Shown: positions 24,799 through 32,129 of the stretch, piece by piece
Numbering within the stretch: position 1 is the first letter of the stretch
How the letters are laid out: each line of letters starts with the position of its first letter
DNA from: JAJXXT01 sp963764465
Lineage (GTDB): Bacteria > Pseudomonadota > Alphaproteobacteria > Acetobacterales > Acetobacteraceae
Reading direction: 5' to 3'
NCBI GenBank assembly: GCA_963764465.1
Contig: CAVXSO010000002.1
Span: 759,987-823,986, forward strand
Length of the DNA: 64,000 bases
The notes under the pieces: generated by a model
The model's database searches: none
Told to the model about the DNA's origin: nothing
Seen by the model: only the letters and a program-made list of their open reading frames with translations
Program-made: the position numbers and the translations under genes

Positions 24799-25683
24799 AT
24801 GACCCGCCGGCACGCGGCGGCCGAGCCCGAGTTCCTCCGCCATGTCGGCGAGACGCTGCGCACGCTGCGCGCCCGCCGCGGCATGACGCGCAAGGCACTC
24901 GCCGCCCAGTCCGGCGTGTCGGAGCGCTACATCGCGCAGATGGAGGTGGGCTCCGGCAACGCCTCGCTGCTCGTCGCCCACGCCCTGGCCACTGCCCTCG
25001 GCGTCTCCATCACCGCCCTCCTCGCGCCGCAGGAAGCCGAGCAGGCGCTGGCGGACGGGCTGCTCGGCGGCCTCCTCGCCCGCCTCTCGCCGCACCAGCG
25101 CCAGGAGGCGAGGGCGCTGCTCGCGGCCCGCTTCGGCGAGGGTGCTGCGAGCCTGCGCGGCTCGCGCGTGGCGCTGATCGGCCTGCGCGGCGCCGGCAAG
25201 TCCACGCTCGGCCGCATGCTCGCGAAGCACCAGGGCGTTGCCTTCCACGAGCTCGACCGCGAGATCGAAGCGGATGCCCGCATGGGCCTCTCGGAGTTGT
25301 TCGAGCTGCACGGCCAGGCCGGTTTCCGCCGCCTGGAGCGCGCGGTGCTGGAGCGCCTGCTCGCGACGGGCGCCCCGTTCGTGCTCGCCGCCGGCGGCAG
25401 CATCGTGGCAGACCCCGCCACCTTCGCCCTGCTGCTGGAGGGCTGCCGCACCGTCTGGGTCCGTGCTGCGCCGGAGCAGCACATGGCGCGCGTCGTCGCC
25501 CAGGGCGACATGCGGCCGATGCAGGACAACCGCCAGGCGATGGCGGACCTGCACACCATCCTCGCCGCCCGCGAGCCGCTCTACGCCCGCGCCGAGCTCC
25601 AGCTCGACACCTCCGGCCAGGACACCGAGGCGAGCTTCGCCGCCCTGCTGCGCCTCCTCGGCCAGCCCTCCCCGGCGAGCTGA
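24799..25683 (+). CDS. BoxR/BzdR-type regulator: XRE HTH fused to shikimate-kinase-like domain
   Basis: This 294-residue protein has an XRE HTH at residues 15-75 (RARRGMTRKALAAQSGVSER, YIAQMEVGSGNASLL). A shikimate-kinase-like domain starts near 130 with Walker A GLRGAGKST, followed by FHELDREIEADARMGLSELF. This two-part architecture is that of BzdR and BoxR, which repress benzoate-CoA pathways and respond to benzoyl-CoA bound in the kinase-like domain. No box or bzd gene is in the window. The divergent EthD-like gene is the nearest candidate target. An AAGGGA precedes ATG 24799. Confidence 0.87.
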   Translation: MTRRHAAAEPEFLRHVGETLRTLRARRGMTRKALAAQSGVSERYIAQMEVGSGNASLLVAHALATALGVSITALLAPQEAEQALADGLLGGLLARLSPHQRQEARALLAARFGEGAASLRGSRVALIGLRGAGKSTLGRMLAKHQGVAFHELDREIEADARMGLSELFELHGQAGFRRLERAVLERLLATGAPFVLAAGGSIVADPATFALLLEGCRTVWVRAAPEQHMARVVAQGDMRPMQDNRQAMADLHTILAAREPLYARAELQLDTSGQDTEASFAALLRLLGQPSPAS

Positions 25684-25692
25684 CGCCACGCC

Positions 25693-25723
25693 AAAAAAAA
25701 GCCCCGCGGGGTTACCGCGGGGC
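25693..25723 (-). terminator. Rho-independent terminator (minus strand)
   Basis: Perfect 9-bp stem GCCCCGCGG (25701-25709) / CCGCGGGGC (25715-25723) with a GGTTA loop is followed on the minus strand by eight T (25700-25693). It lies 10 bases past the regulator stop on the opposite strand. Its polarity indicates a minus-strand transcript from the 25.7-25.9 kb interval. Confidence 0.85.
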
Positions 25724-25822
25724 AAGGATACAGGGAGGCTTCACGTCTGGGAGACGTAGGGTCCAAGGACCCCTTCCCACCGCTCGGGCGGGAACTCCGG
25801 CCGCCACCCGCCCAGAACCGGG
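25693..25822 (-). ncRNA. Candidate trans-acting sRNA with CUCCCAG loop
   Basis: On the minus strand there is a chain of compact hairpins: GGGCGGG...CCCGCCC (25783-25812), GGGTCC-TT-GGACCC, and ACGTCT-CCC-AGACGT exposing CTCCCAG. A single-stranded GCCTCCCTG follows, then a strong GC hairpin and eight T residues. No gene ends on this strand within 400 bases. C-rich anti-Shine-Dalgarno loops and a terminal hairpin are features of alphaproteobacterial Hfq-type sRNAs (AbcR/alpha-r15-like). The 5' end is estimated; I see no clear promoter. Confidence 0.5.
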
Positions 25823-26165
25823 AGGCAGCCTCGAACTCGCCCGCGAAACGTATGTTGCGCCGCACATCGTTGCACCCGCTAAACCCGGCCCTCCGCCATG
25901 CCGTCAGCGCATGACCTCGCAACTCACTGACAAGAAAGCTAAAACCGAGTTTGCGGCGGCGCTCACAAACGTGCGATGCGCGGGAAGCAGGGCTCAAGCT
26001 GCCCAGCCCGTAACGCATGTCGCACCCCGTGGGACATTTCGGCACCGAAGTATCCACGTCGCTGCGAATCGCACGGAATTTCATAACGCGAATCACCGGC
26101 CCGCCGCCGCCACGCCCCCGCCAACGGGGGCACGCCAGCGCGCCCGACCCGCGCGCCGCGGCGCC
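25724..26165. other. Intergenic region without a supported gene
   Basis: Apart from the sRNA candidate in its left part, I find no ORF with convincing composition. A plus-strand reading from ATG 25911 begins MTSQLTDKKAKTEFAAAL but degenerates into low-complexity sequence without a stop near a sensible end. The base composition around 25850-26080 is less GC-rich than the genes on either side. Confidence 0.4.
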
Positions 26166-26252
26166 CCGCGCTCAGGCCGGCCCCGCGCTCAGGCCGGCCC
26201 CCCGCTCAGGCCAGCCCCCCGCTCAGGCCGGCCGCCCCGCTCAGGCCGGCCG
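26166..26252. repeat. 17-18-bp tandem repeat (5 copies) at the end of the LysE gene
   Basis: Five copies of a unit with core GCTCAGGCCGGCC start at 26170, 26187, 26204, 26221 and 26239. The last copy provides the LysE-family stop (TGA, complement of TCA at 26241). The array then extends downstream of the gene, so it is outside the protein. Confidence 0.85.
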
Positions 26253-26888
26253 CCGCGTGAGCAGCAGGCCGAGGCCCAGCATCACCATCACGCCGCCGGA
26301 AAACTCCCGCAGCCGCCGGATCACGCCCGGCCGCGCCACCGCGCTCTCGCGCACACGGCTCGCCGCCAGCGTCACCGCCGCGTCGGCCAGCGTGTTCAGT
26401 ACGACGGAGACGCAGCCCAGCGCCACGAATTGCAGCGCCACATGGCCGCGCGCCAGATCGACGAATTGCGGAACGAAGGCGAGGAAGAACGCCGCCGTCT
26501 TCGGGTTCGTCGCCTCCACCAGCACGCCCTCGCGAAACGCCCGAAGCGGCCCCACCGATGCCGCGACGGTCTCGCCCGCCAGCGCCGCGGCACTCTCCCG
26601 CCGCGCCGCGCGCACCGTCCGCACGCCCATCCACACGAGATACAGCGCGCCCACCAGCTTCAGCGCCCCGAACAGCGCCGCACTCGCCAGCACGATCGCG
26701 GAAACCCCGAGCCCGCCCGCGACCACATGCACCATCCCCCCGAGCCCGGTGCCGAGGGTCGAGGCCATCCCCTCGCGCCGCCCGCCCGACAGCGTCCGCG
26801 CCGCGACATAGAAAATCCCCGGCCCCGGCGTCACCGCCAGCACGCACGCCGCGGCAAGAAACAGCGCAAAGTGACTCACATCCGGCAT
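26241..26888 (-). CDS. LysE/RhtB-family amino-acid exporter
   Basis: This 215-residue membrane protein starts MPDVSHFALFLAAACVLAVT and contains PGPGIFYVAARTLSGGRREG, the conserved first-loop motif of LysE/RhtB exporters, then LYLVWMGVRTVR and NPKTAAFFLAFVPQFVD, also characteristic. Six membrane segments are apparent. It exports amino acids or derivatives; the substrate is unknown. The start at 26888 fits the family length better than the longer upstream frame. Confidence 0.92.
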   Translation of the reverse strand: MPDVSHFALFLAAACVLAVTPGPGIFYVAARTLSGGRREGMASTLGTGLGGMVHVVAGGLGVSAIVLASAALFGALKLVGALYLVWMGVRTVRAARRESAAALAGETVAASVGPLRAFREGVLVEATNPKTAAFFLAFVPQFVDLARGHVALQFVALGCVSVVLNTLADAAVTLAASRVRESAVARPGVIRRLREFSGGVMVMLGLGLLLTRRPA

Positions 26889-27086
26889 CGCGAAACCCCC
26901 ATCGGGCCACGGCCACACCCACCCGGGGCCAGGCGCCGGGCAGCGACCACGCCCAGGCTTTGCCCCCGAAATGGTCTCATGAAACTGTCCATTCAGCGGC
27001 CTTGGGGCCAGTCCAATGCGACCGCCGCATTGTGAACGCCAGCACGCGCCTCGCGGGAGGTGAGTCCCCCGGCACGATCCAATCCG

Positions 27087-27130
27087 GCCAGGCAGCGCCC
27101 AGCCAGGCAGCGCCCAGCCAGGCAAGGCCC
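27087..27130. repeat. 15-bp tandem repeat (about 3 copies)
   Basis: GCCAGGCAGCGCCCA occurs at 27087-27101 and 27102-27116, with a degenerate third copy to 27130. It lies in the non-coding stretch between the LysE and HipA-like genes. No function is evident. Confidence 0.85.
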
Positions 27131-27180
27131 TGGCCCTTTCGGCGCGACGGCCTCTCCGGGAGGGGAAAAGGGCCTGTTCC

Positions 27181-27469
27181 GACCTTGCCGCGCCTTGGGC
27201 ACGGGAAAGTCAGAAAGATCGCGCCGCCTTCCCGAGGGAGATTCGAACTTAGTCGTGCGCCAGGCACGGGAAAGTCGGGAGTTCGCACCACCGTATCCAA
27301 GAAATTCCGACTTTCCCGAACTTCACGTACGATTAAGTCGGAAAACTCCGGCCCACCGCTCGCGCCATTCTGACCCAAGCGTACCTCACGCACGGAAAAG
27401 TCGGAATCATTTGCCGCATCACGGAAATGCCTCTAACTTTCGCGCACCTCAGGCACGAGAAAGTCAGAA
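27181..27469 (+). repeat. Array of five degenerate 36-bp palindromic repeats
   Basis: Units lie at 27181-27215, 27245-27280, 27309-27343, 27371-27406 and 27434-27469. Each ends in a version of GGCACGGGAAAGTCGGAA and starts with a version of AACTTTCGCGCACCTCA, so each is an imperfect palindrome. Intervening sequences are 29, 28, 27 and 27 bases and unrelated. The last unit abuts the HipA-like ATG at 27469. Repeats are only moderately similar to each other and no cas genes are present, so an operator or regulatory array is more likely than a CRISPR. Confidence 0.7.
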
Positions 27470-29307
27470 TGCCTCTCCACCTCGTCGGTGAGACCCTGGA
27501 CAAGGGCCGCAGCCACTACCGAGCCGGGACGGGAAAGCTCGTCCAGCTGATGCGCGGCATCTACGTGGACGCCGGCGACAACATCGACGCCACCGTGTTC
27601 CAGCACGCCATCCGGATCGCCAGGTATCTTTATCCCCGCGCCTACCTCTCGGCCGCGAGCGCCGCCCTGCTTGGCCCGACACAGGACGGAAGGCTGTTCC
27701 TCAGCGCCCGCCGCAAACAGCGCACACGCATCCGAGCGCTGGAGATCATTCAGAACGAGGCGCCCAGCCACCCATCCCTCGCCGAGGCGGTCGTGGATGA
27801 CGGCATGGGCGAGTTCCGTATTGCCGTCTCCTCCATCCGCCAGCGCTTTCTCGAAGCGTTTCGTCTGCGCAGCGAACACGCGGCCTCGATCGACGAGGCG
27901 ATGCGCGCCGCCATCGCCGCGCGCCTGATCGAGGAATACGCCAGCCCGCGCCATGCCGCGGATGCTGTCCTGAGCCTCGCGCGCGAGAACGAATGGCATC
28001 GGGAAGGCGAGGCCGCCGAGCGCTACCTTTTGCGCCCTCCCGCCATCGCGCCGGTCAGGAACGCGGCGGCGCTGGAGCTGATCGTCGCCTGGCACGGCGC
28101 ACCGCAGGGGCATTTGACGTATGATGGCCAAGACTGGTCGTGGAAGCCGGGCGCCGACCCGTGGCCACCGCTCGTCCGCCAGACGACACCCGGCAAGCTG
28201 CCACCCTTCATCGTCTCCCTGCTGGCGGAAGGCTGGCTGGAGCACGTCCTCGGCGACAAGGACGAACGCGCGTCGCTGCGCTCCGGCAAGCGCTACATGT
28301 CCAACATCACGATCGTCGAGCGAGCGGGCGAGCTCGCGGCGCTGCCGCAAGACGTCCTCTCCGCGCGCCTCGACCAGTTCACCACGAAGGCCGTTTTCAC
28401 CGGCCGCTATCACGGTCCCGGCGGCGACGAGATCGCGGCGGGTTTCGAGCGCAATCTCGCGCGGATCTACCAGCGCGCCGACACGCCCCGCCTGTCCGGC
28501 GTGCAGATCAAGGCGCCCATGTTCCTCGATGCCGACGGCATCCTCTCGCCGGCAACCGGCAAGCCCTTCACGCATATCCTCAAGCCCGCCGGCACCGCCG
28601 GCTACGACGCCCTGCCGGTCATTGAATGGGTCGCGATGGCGCTGGGCCGCGCCGCCGGCCTGGAGGCGCCGGCCACGGCCCTCGTTGCGATGCCGGACGG
28701 AATGCCGCCGGCGCTGGTCGTCGAGCGGTTCGACATCCGCAAAGGTCCCAACGACACAAGGCTGCTCGCGCTCGAGGATTTCTGTTCTGTCCTCGATCTG
28801 CCGCCGGCCGCGAAATACGATGGCACGATGGAGCGGGCCGCGCGGGCAGTCCGCTCTCTCTCGACGTCACCCGGCGACGACATCCTGACCATCGTCAAGC
28901 GGGCGCTGTTCGCCTGGCTCATCGCCGACGGCGACATGCACCTCAAGAACCTGGCCCTGCTCAAGATCGCCGAGCCCGGCGACAGCCGCTTTCGCAGCGT
29001 GCGGATGGCCCCGCTCTACGACGCCGTGACCACGCGCGTTTTTCCGCAACTCCGGCACGACCGCCTGGCACTCAAGCTCAACGGCAAGGACGACAGGCTG
29101 CTGCGCGCGGATTTCCGAGGGCTGGCGACCACCGCGGGCCTGCGCGCGACGGACGCCGATCGCGCGATCGACGAGTTGGTGGGGGGGCTGCGCGGCGCGA
29201 TCGATCGCATTGCCCCGCCAGACGACGTCGCCATCACCGACGGCGCCCGGCGACTGGTGGCGGAGATGCTCGACATCTGCCGCGCCCGGATGAACGCCAT
29301 GGGCTGA
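27469..29307 (+). CDS. HipA-family kinase toxin with AbiEi-like N-terminal extension
   Basis: This 612-residue protein starts at ATG 27469 (MPLHLVGETLDKGRSHYRAG). Residues 1-130 (KLVQLMRGIYVDAGDNID, YLYPRAYLSAASAALLG) resemble the AbiEi-type regulator fold. From about 180 on it is a HipA-type Ser/Thr kinase: HILKPAGTAGYD with the ATP Lys372, VVERFDIRKG, the catalytic loop IADGDMHLKNLALL (Asp489, Asn494) and APLYDAV (Asp518). HipA kinases phosphorylate tRNA synthetases or translation factors and cause persistence. No separate HipB gene lies beside it; the fused N-domain may take that role. ATG 27427 is an alternative start. Confidence 0.83.
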   Translation: MPLHLVGETLDKGRSHYRAGTGKLVQLMRGIYVDAGDNIDATVFQHAIRIARYLYPRAYLSAASAALLGPTQDGRLFLSARRKQRTRIRALEIIQNEAPSHPSLAEAVVDDGMGEFRIAVSSIRQRFLEAFRLRSEHAASIDEAMRAAIAARLIEEYASPRHAADAVLSLARENEWHREGEAAERYLLRPPAIAPVRNAAALELIVAWHGAPQGHLTYDGQDWSWKPGADPWPPLVRQTTPGKLPPFIVSLLAEGWLEHVLGDKDERASLRSGKRYMSNITIVERAGELAALPQDVLSARLDQFTTKAVFTGRYHGPGGDEIAAGFERNLARIYQRADTPRLSGVQIKAPMFLDADGILSPATGKPFTHILKPAGTAGYDALPVIEWVAMALGRAAGLEAPATALVAMPDGMPPALVVERFDIRKGPNDTRLLALEDFCSVLDLPPAAKYDGTMERAARAVRSLSTSPGDDILTIVKRALFAWLIADGDMHLKNLALLKIAEPGDSRFRSVRMAPLYDAVTTRVFPQLRHDRLALKLNGKDDRLLRADFRGLATTAGLRATDADRAIDELVGGLRGAIDRIAPPDDVAITDGARRLVAEMLDICRARMNAMG

Positions 29308-29309
29308 CG

Positions 29310-29480
29310 ACCATCTCCGGCATCATCAGCAGCATCACCACCCGACCACGAACGTGCCGGACGCCACACGACGATCATCACGTTTATGCTCGTCATGCTC
29401 GTCATGCTCGGCATCGGGGGTGAAAACCCGCCGGCCGCCGCGGCCGCACACCGCACCGTCGAGGCGGCGCCTGCCGCCGC
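29310..29480. other. Short intergenic region, no gene seen
   Basis: Between the HipA-like stop and the LysR stop is a convergent junction. It contains a short ATGCTCGTC-type duplication (29385-29412) and GC-rich low-complexity sequence. I see no strong terminator. Confidence 0.4.
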
Positions 29481-29482
29481 CC

Positions 29483-30368
29483 CTACCGCTGCGCCAGCTG
29501 CCCCAGCAGGAAATCCCGGAACACCGCGACCCGCTTCGAGTTCCGCAGCTCCTCGGGGTAGACGAAGAACACGTCCACCTTGGGTGCGGCGATATTGGGC
29601 AGGATCTCCACCAGCCCGTAGGAGCCCTGGTCCACATAGTCCGGCAGCGCAATGATCCCGAGCCCGGATGCCGCGGCCCCCAGCATCGCCTGCATGGAGT
29701 TCGCCTCCAGCACCGCGCGCCGCGGGTCGTTGCCCCGCCGCCCCGCCGTCGCCAGCCAGTTTAATATCCGGCACCGGCATGTGATAGTCGCCGAACATCA
29801 CCAGCCGGTGCTGGTCGAGGTCCTCCGCCTTCGTGGGCGTCCCCCGCTCGGCCAGGTACTCCTTGCTCGCGCACACCCGCCAGTTGATCGTGAACAGGTG
29901 CCGCTGGATCAGGTCCGGCTGCTTCGGCGCATGCATGCGGATCGCCACATCCGCCTGCCGCATCGCGAGATCGAGGTCCGAGTCATCGAGCAGCAGCTGC
30001 ATCGTGACCTCGGGATAGGCCGCGTAGAACAGGTGCAGCCGCGGCGCGAGCCAGGAGGAGCCGAACCCCACCGTCGTCGTCAGCTTCAGCTTGCCCGCGG
30101 GCTTTTCCTTGCTCTCCGTCAGCAGCGCCTCGGTCATCGCGAGCTTGGCGAACACCTCGCGCACCGTGCGGTTCAGGCTCTCGCCCTGCTCGGTCAGGAT
30201 CAGGCCGCGCGCGTGGCGGTGGAACAGCGGCACCTGCAGCGCCTCCTCCAGCGCCGAGATCTGCCGCGACACCGCCGACTGCGAGAGGTTCAGCGTGTCC
30301 CCCGCGTGGGTGAAGCTGCCGGCCTCCGCCACCGCGTGAAACACGCGCAACTTGTCCCAGTCCATCAT
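29483..30368 (-). pseudogene. LysR-family regulator, split by a 1-bp frameshift
   Basis: The N-terminus from ATG 30368 has the LysR HTH (LRVFHAVAEAGSFTHAGDTL, LSQSAVSRQISALEEALQVP) and continues to HMPVPDIK. The remainder is one frame over: MLEANSMQAMLGAAASGLGI, IALPDYVDQGSYGLVEILPN, ending VFRDFLLGQLAQR. Removing one A from the AAA (complement of TTT at 29760-29762) restores PDINWLATAGRRGNDPRRAV and a 294-residue protein. It lies downstream of trxB on the same strand. A homopolymer error is the simplest reading. Confidence 0.85.
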
Positions 30369-30419
30369 GATGCACCCATCATGGCACGCCCGCCGCGCCG
30401 CTACACATCGCCACCCCCC

Positions 30420-31376
30420 TCATGCCGCCAGCTCCACGCCGGCCTCGGCGTGCGCCAGGAACTTCTCCGCCTCCAGCGCCGCCATGCAGCCGGTGCCCGC
30501 CGCCGTCACCGCCTGGCGCCACACCCGGTCCTGCACGTCGCCCGCCGCGAACACGCCGGGCACGGAGGTCCGCGTCGTCCCCGGCTCGGTGATCACGTAT
30601 CCCTCGCCGTCCAGCGCCACCTGGCCACGGAACGGCTCCGTGACCGGCGTATGCCCGATCGCGACGAACACGCCATCGGTCGCGTGCACGTCCTCGGCCC
30701 CCGTCACCGTGTCGCGCAGCCGCACACCCTCCACGGTGCGCTCGCCCAGGATCTCCTCCACGGTGCGGTTCCACTTCACGCGCACCTTGGGGTTCGCCAT
30801 CAGCCGCTGCTGCAGGATGCGCTCGGCGCGCAGCGAGTCGCGCCGGTGCACCAGCACCACCTCGCTCGCGTGGTGCGTCAGGTACAGCGCCTCCTCCACG
30901 GCCGTGTTGCCGCCGCCCACCACCACCACGCGCTTGCCGCGGAAGAAGAACCCGTCGCAGGTCGCGCAGGCCGAGACGCCCGCACCCGAAAGCCGCTTCT
31001 CGGACGCCAGGCCGAGCCAGCGCGCCTGCGCCCCGGTCGCGATGATCACCGCCTCGGCCTCGTAACGATCCCCTGAATCGCCGGTCGCAACGAACGGCCG
31101 GCGCGAGAAATCCGCGCTCACGATCAGGTCCTCGGCGACGCGCGCGCCCACGTGCTCGGCCTGCGCCTTCATCTGCTCCATCAGCCACGGCCCCTGCACC
31201 GCCTCGGCGAAGCCCGGGTAGTTCTCGACGTCGGTGGTGATGGTCAGCTGCCCGCCCGGCTGCAGGCCGGCCACCAGCATCGGCTCCAGCGCCGCCCGCG
31301 CGGCATAGATCGCGGCCGTGTACCCGGCCGGACCGGCGCCGATGATGAGGACACGGACCTGATGCGTGGTCGACAT
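30420..31376 (-). CDS. trxB: Thioredoxin reductase
   Basis: This 318-residue flavoprotein starts VLIIGAGPAGYTAAIYAARA with the FAD-binding Gly motif. It has the redox-active ACATCDGFFF, the NADPH motif VVVVGGGNTAVEEALYL, and the C-terminal GVFAAGDVQDRVWRQAVTAA. It reduces thioredoxin using NADPH. Length and all motifs are canonical. It is divergent from an Lrp-type regulator, an arrangement common in alphaproteobacteria. Confidence 0.96.
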   Translation of the reverse strand: MSTTHQVRVLIIGAGPAGYTAAIYAARAALEPMLVAGLQPGGQLTITTDVENYPGFAEAVQGPWLMEQMKAQAEHVGARVAEDLIVSADFSRRPFVATGDSGDRYEAEAVIIATGAQARWLGLASEKRLSGAGVSACATCDGFFFRGKRVVVVGGGNTAVEEALYLTHHASEVVLVHRRDSLRAERILQQRLMANPKVRVKWNRTVEEILGERTVEGVRLRDTVTGAEDVHATDGVFVAIGHTPVTEPFRGQVALDGEGYVITEPGTTRTSVPGVFAAGDVQDRVWRQAVTAAGTGCMAALEAEKFLAHAEAGVELAA

Positions 31377-31463
31377 GACGGAAGCGATTCCCTGTGCCGG
31401 AAGATTATGGACCGATGCCGCCGCGAGACAAGCAATCCGTGCATGACAAGCCGCCGAGACCCC

Positions 31464-31491
31464 TTGTCGGCGCGCGGGTCTGGAATATAAT
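31464..31491 (+). promoter_or_regulatory. Putative promoter of the Lrp-type gene
   Basis: TTGTCG (31464-31469) and a perfect TATAAT (31486-31491) are separated by 16 bases. It is about 130 bases upstream of the lrp-like ATG, with no other gene between. The AT-rich -10 stands out in otherwise very GC-rich sequence. Confidence 0.55.
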
Positions 31492-31620
31492 TGCGCGAGA
31501 TGGCCGGAAACCACGCCCGGCCGAACGCCCGAGGCCGATCCGCGCGCCACCTCCGCCACCAACCCACCCGGCCCCAGCCCGCCAGCCCCATCAATCCGCT
31601 TCCATAACACCCGGTCCCCC

Positions 31621-32115
31621 ATGAAATCAGGTGCAGACGACCAGCCGAGCCTCGATGCGATCGACCGGCGCATCCTCGCGGAGCTGCAGGACGACGGCCG
31701 CATGACCAACGTGGACCTCGCCAGCAAGGCCGGCATCTCCGCGCCCCCCTGCCTGCGCCGCGTCCGCCGGCTGGAGGAGGCGGGCATCATCCGCGGCTAC
31801 CACGCGGACACAGACCCCGCGCTGCTCGGCTGGCCCATCACCGTCTTCGCCGTCGTCGGCCTGGAAAGCCAGAAGCAGGCGGTGCTGGACGGCTTCGAGA
31901 AGCTCGTCGCCTCCTGGCCCGAGGTGCGCGAGTGCCACATGATCCGCGGCGGCGGCGACTTCCTCCTGCGCCTGCTCGCCCGCGACACCGCGCACGAGAA
32001 CGCGCTGACCCAGCGCCTCACCGGCGCGCCCAACGTCAGCCGCGTGCAGACGCTGCAGACCATCCGCACCAGCCGCTCGCTCGCGGGCGTTCCCTTCGAG
32101 AAGAACGGCGCCTGA
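31621..32115 (+). CDS. Lrp/AsnC-family transcriptional regulator
   Basis: This 164-residue protein has an N-terminal HTH (LDAIDRRILAELQDDGRMTN, VDLASKAGISAPPCLRRVRR) and a RAM ligand-binding domain (VFAVVGLESQKQAVLDGFEK, VRECHMIRGGGDFLLRLLAR). Such proteins sense amino acids or related metabolites and form octamers. It is divergent from trxB and 14 bases upstream of a GT39 gene. It starts at ATG 31621 with no strong ribosome site. Confidence 0.93.
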   Translation: MKSGADDQPSLDAIDRRILAELQDDGRMTNVDLASKAGISAPPCLRRVRRLEEAGIIRGYHADTDPALLGWPITVFAVVGLESQKQAVLDGFEKLVASWPEVRECHMIRGGGDFLLRLLARDTAHENALTQRLTGAPNVSRVQTLQTIRTSRSLAGVPFEKNGA

Positions 32116-32129
32116 CCGCCGGCTCCACG

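Noticed and set aside
25693..26000. 6S RNA or tmRNA
   Set aside because: I looked for the 6S central bubble pattern and for a tmRNA tag and tRNA-like ends, and found neither convincingly.
25581..26096. 171-residue minus-strand ORF
   Set aside because: It overlaps the 3' end of the regulator gene and the terminator hairpin, and its sequence is low complexity.
26977..27393. 138-residue minus-strand ORF between LysE and HipA genes
   Set aside because: It reads through tandem and palindromic repeats with no conserved content or ribosome site.
27181..27469. CRISPR array
   Set aside because: Spacing is regular, but the repeats are too divergent, there are only five, no cas gene is in the window, and the last repeat runs into a coding start.
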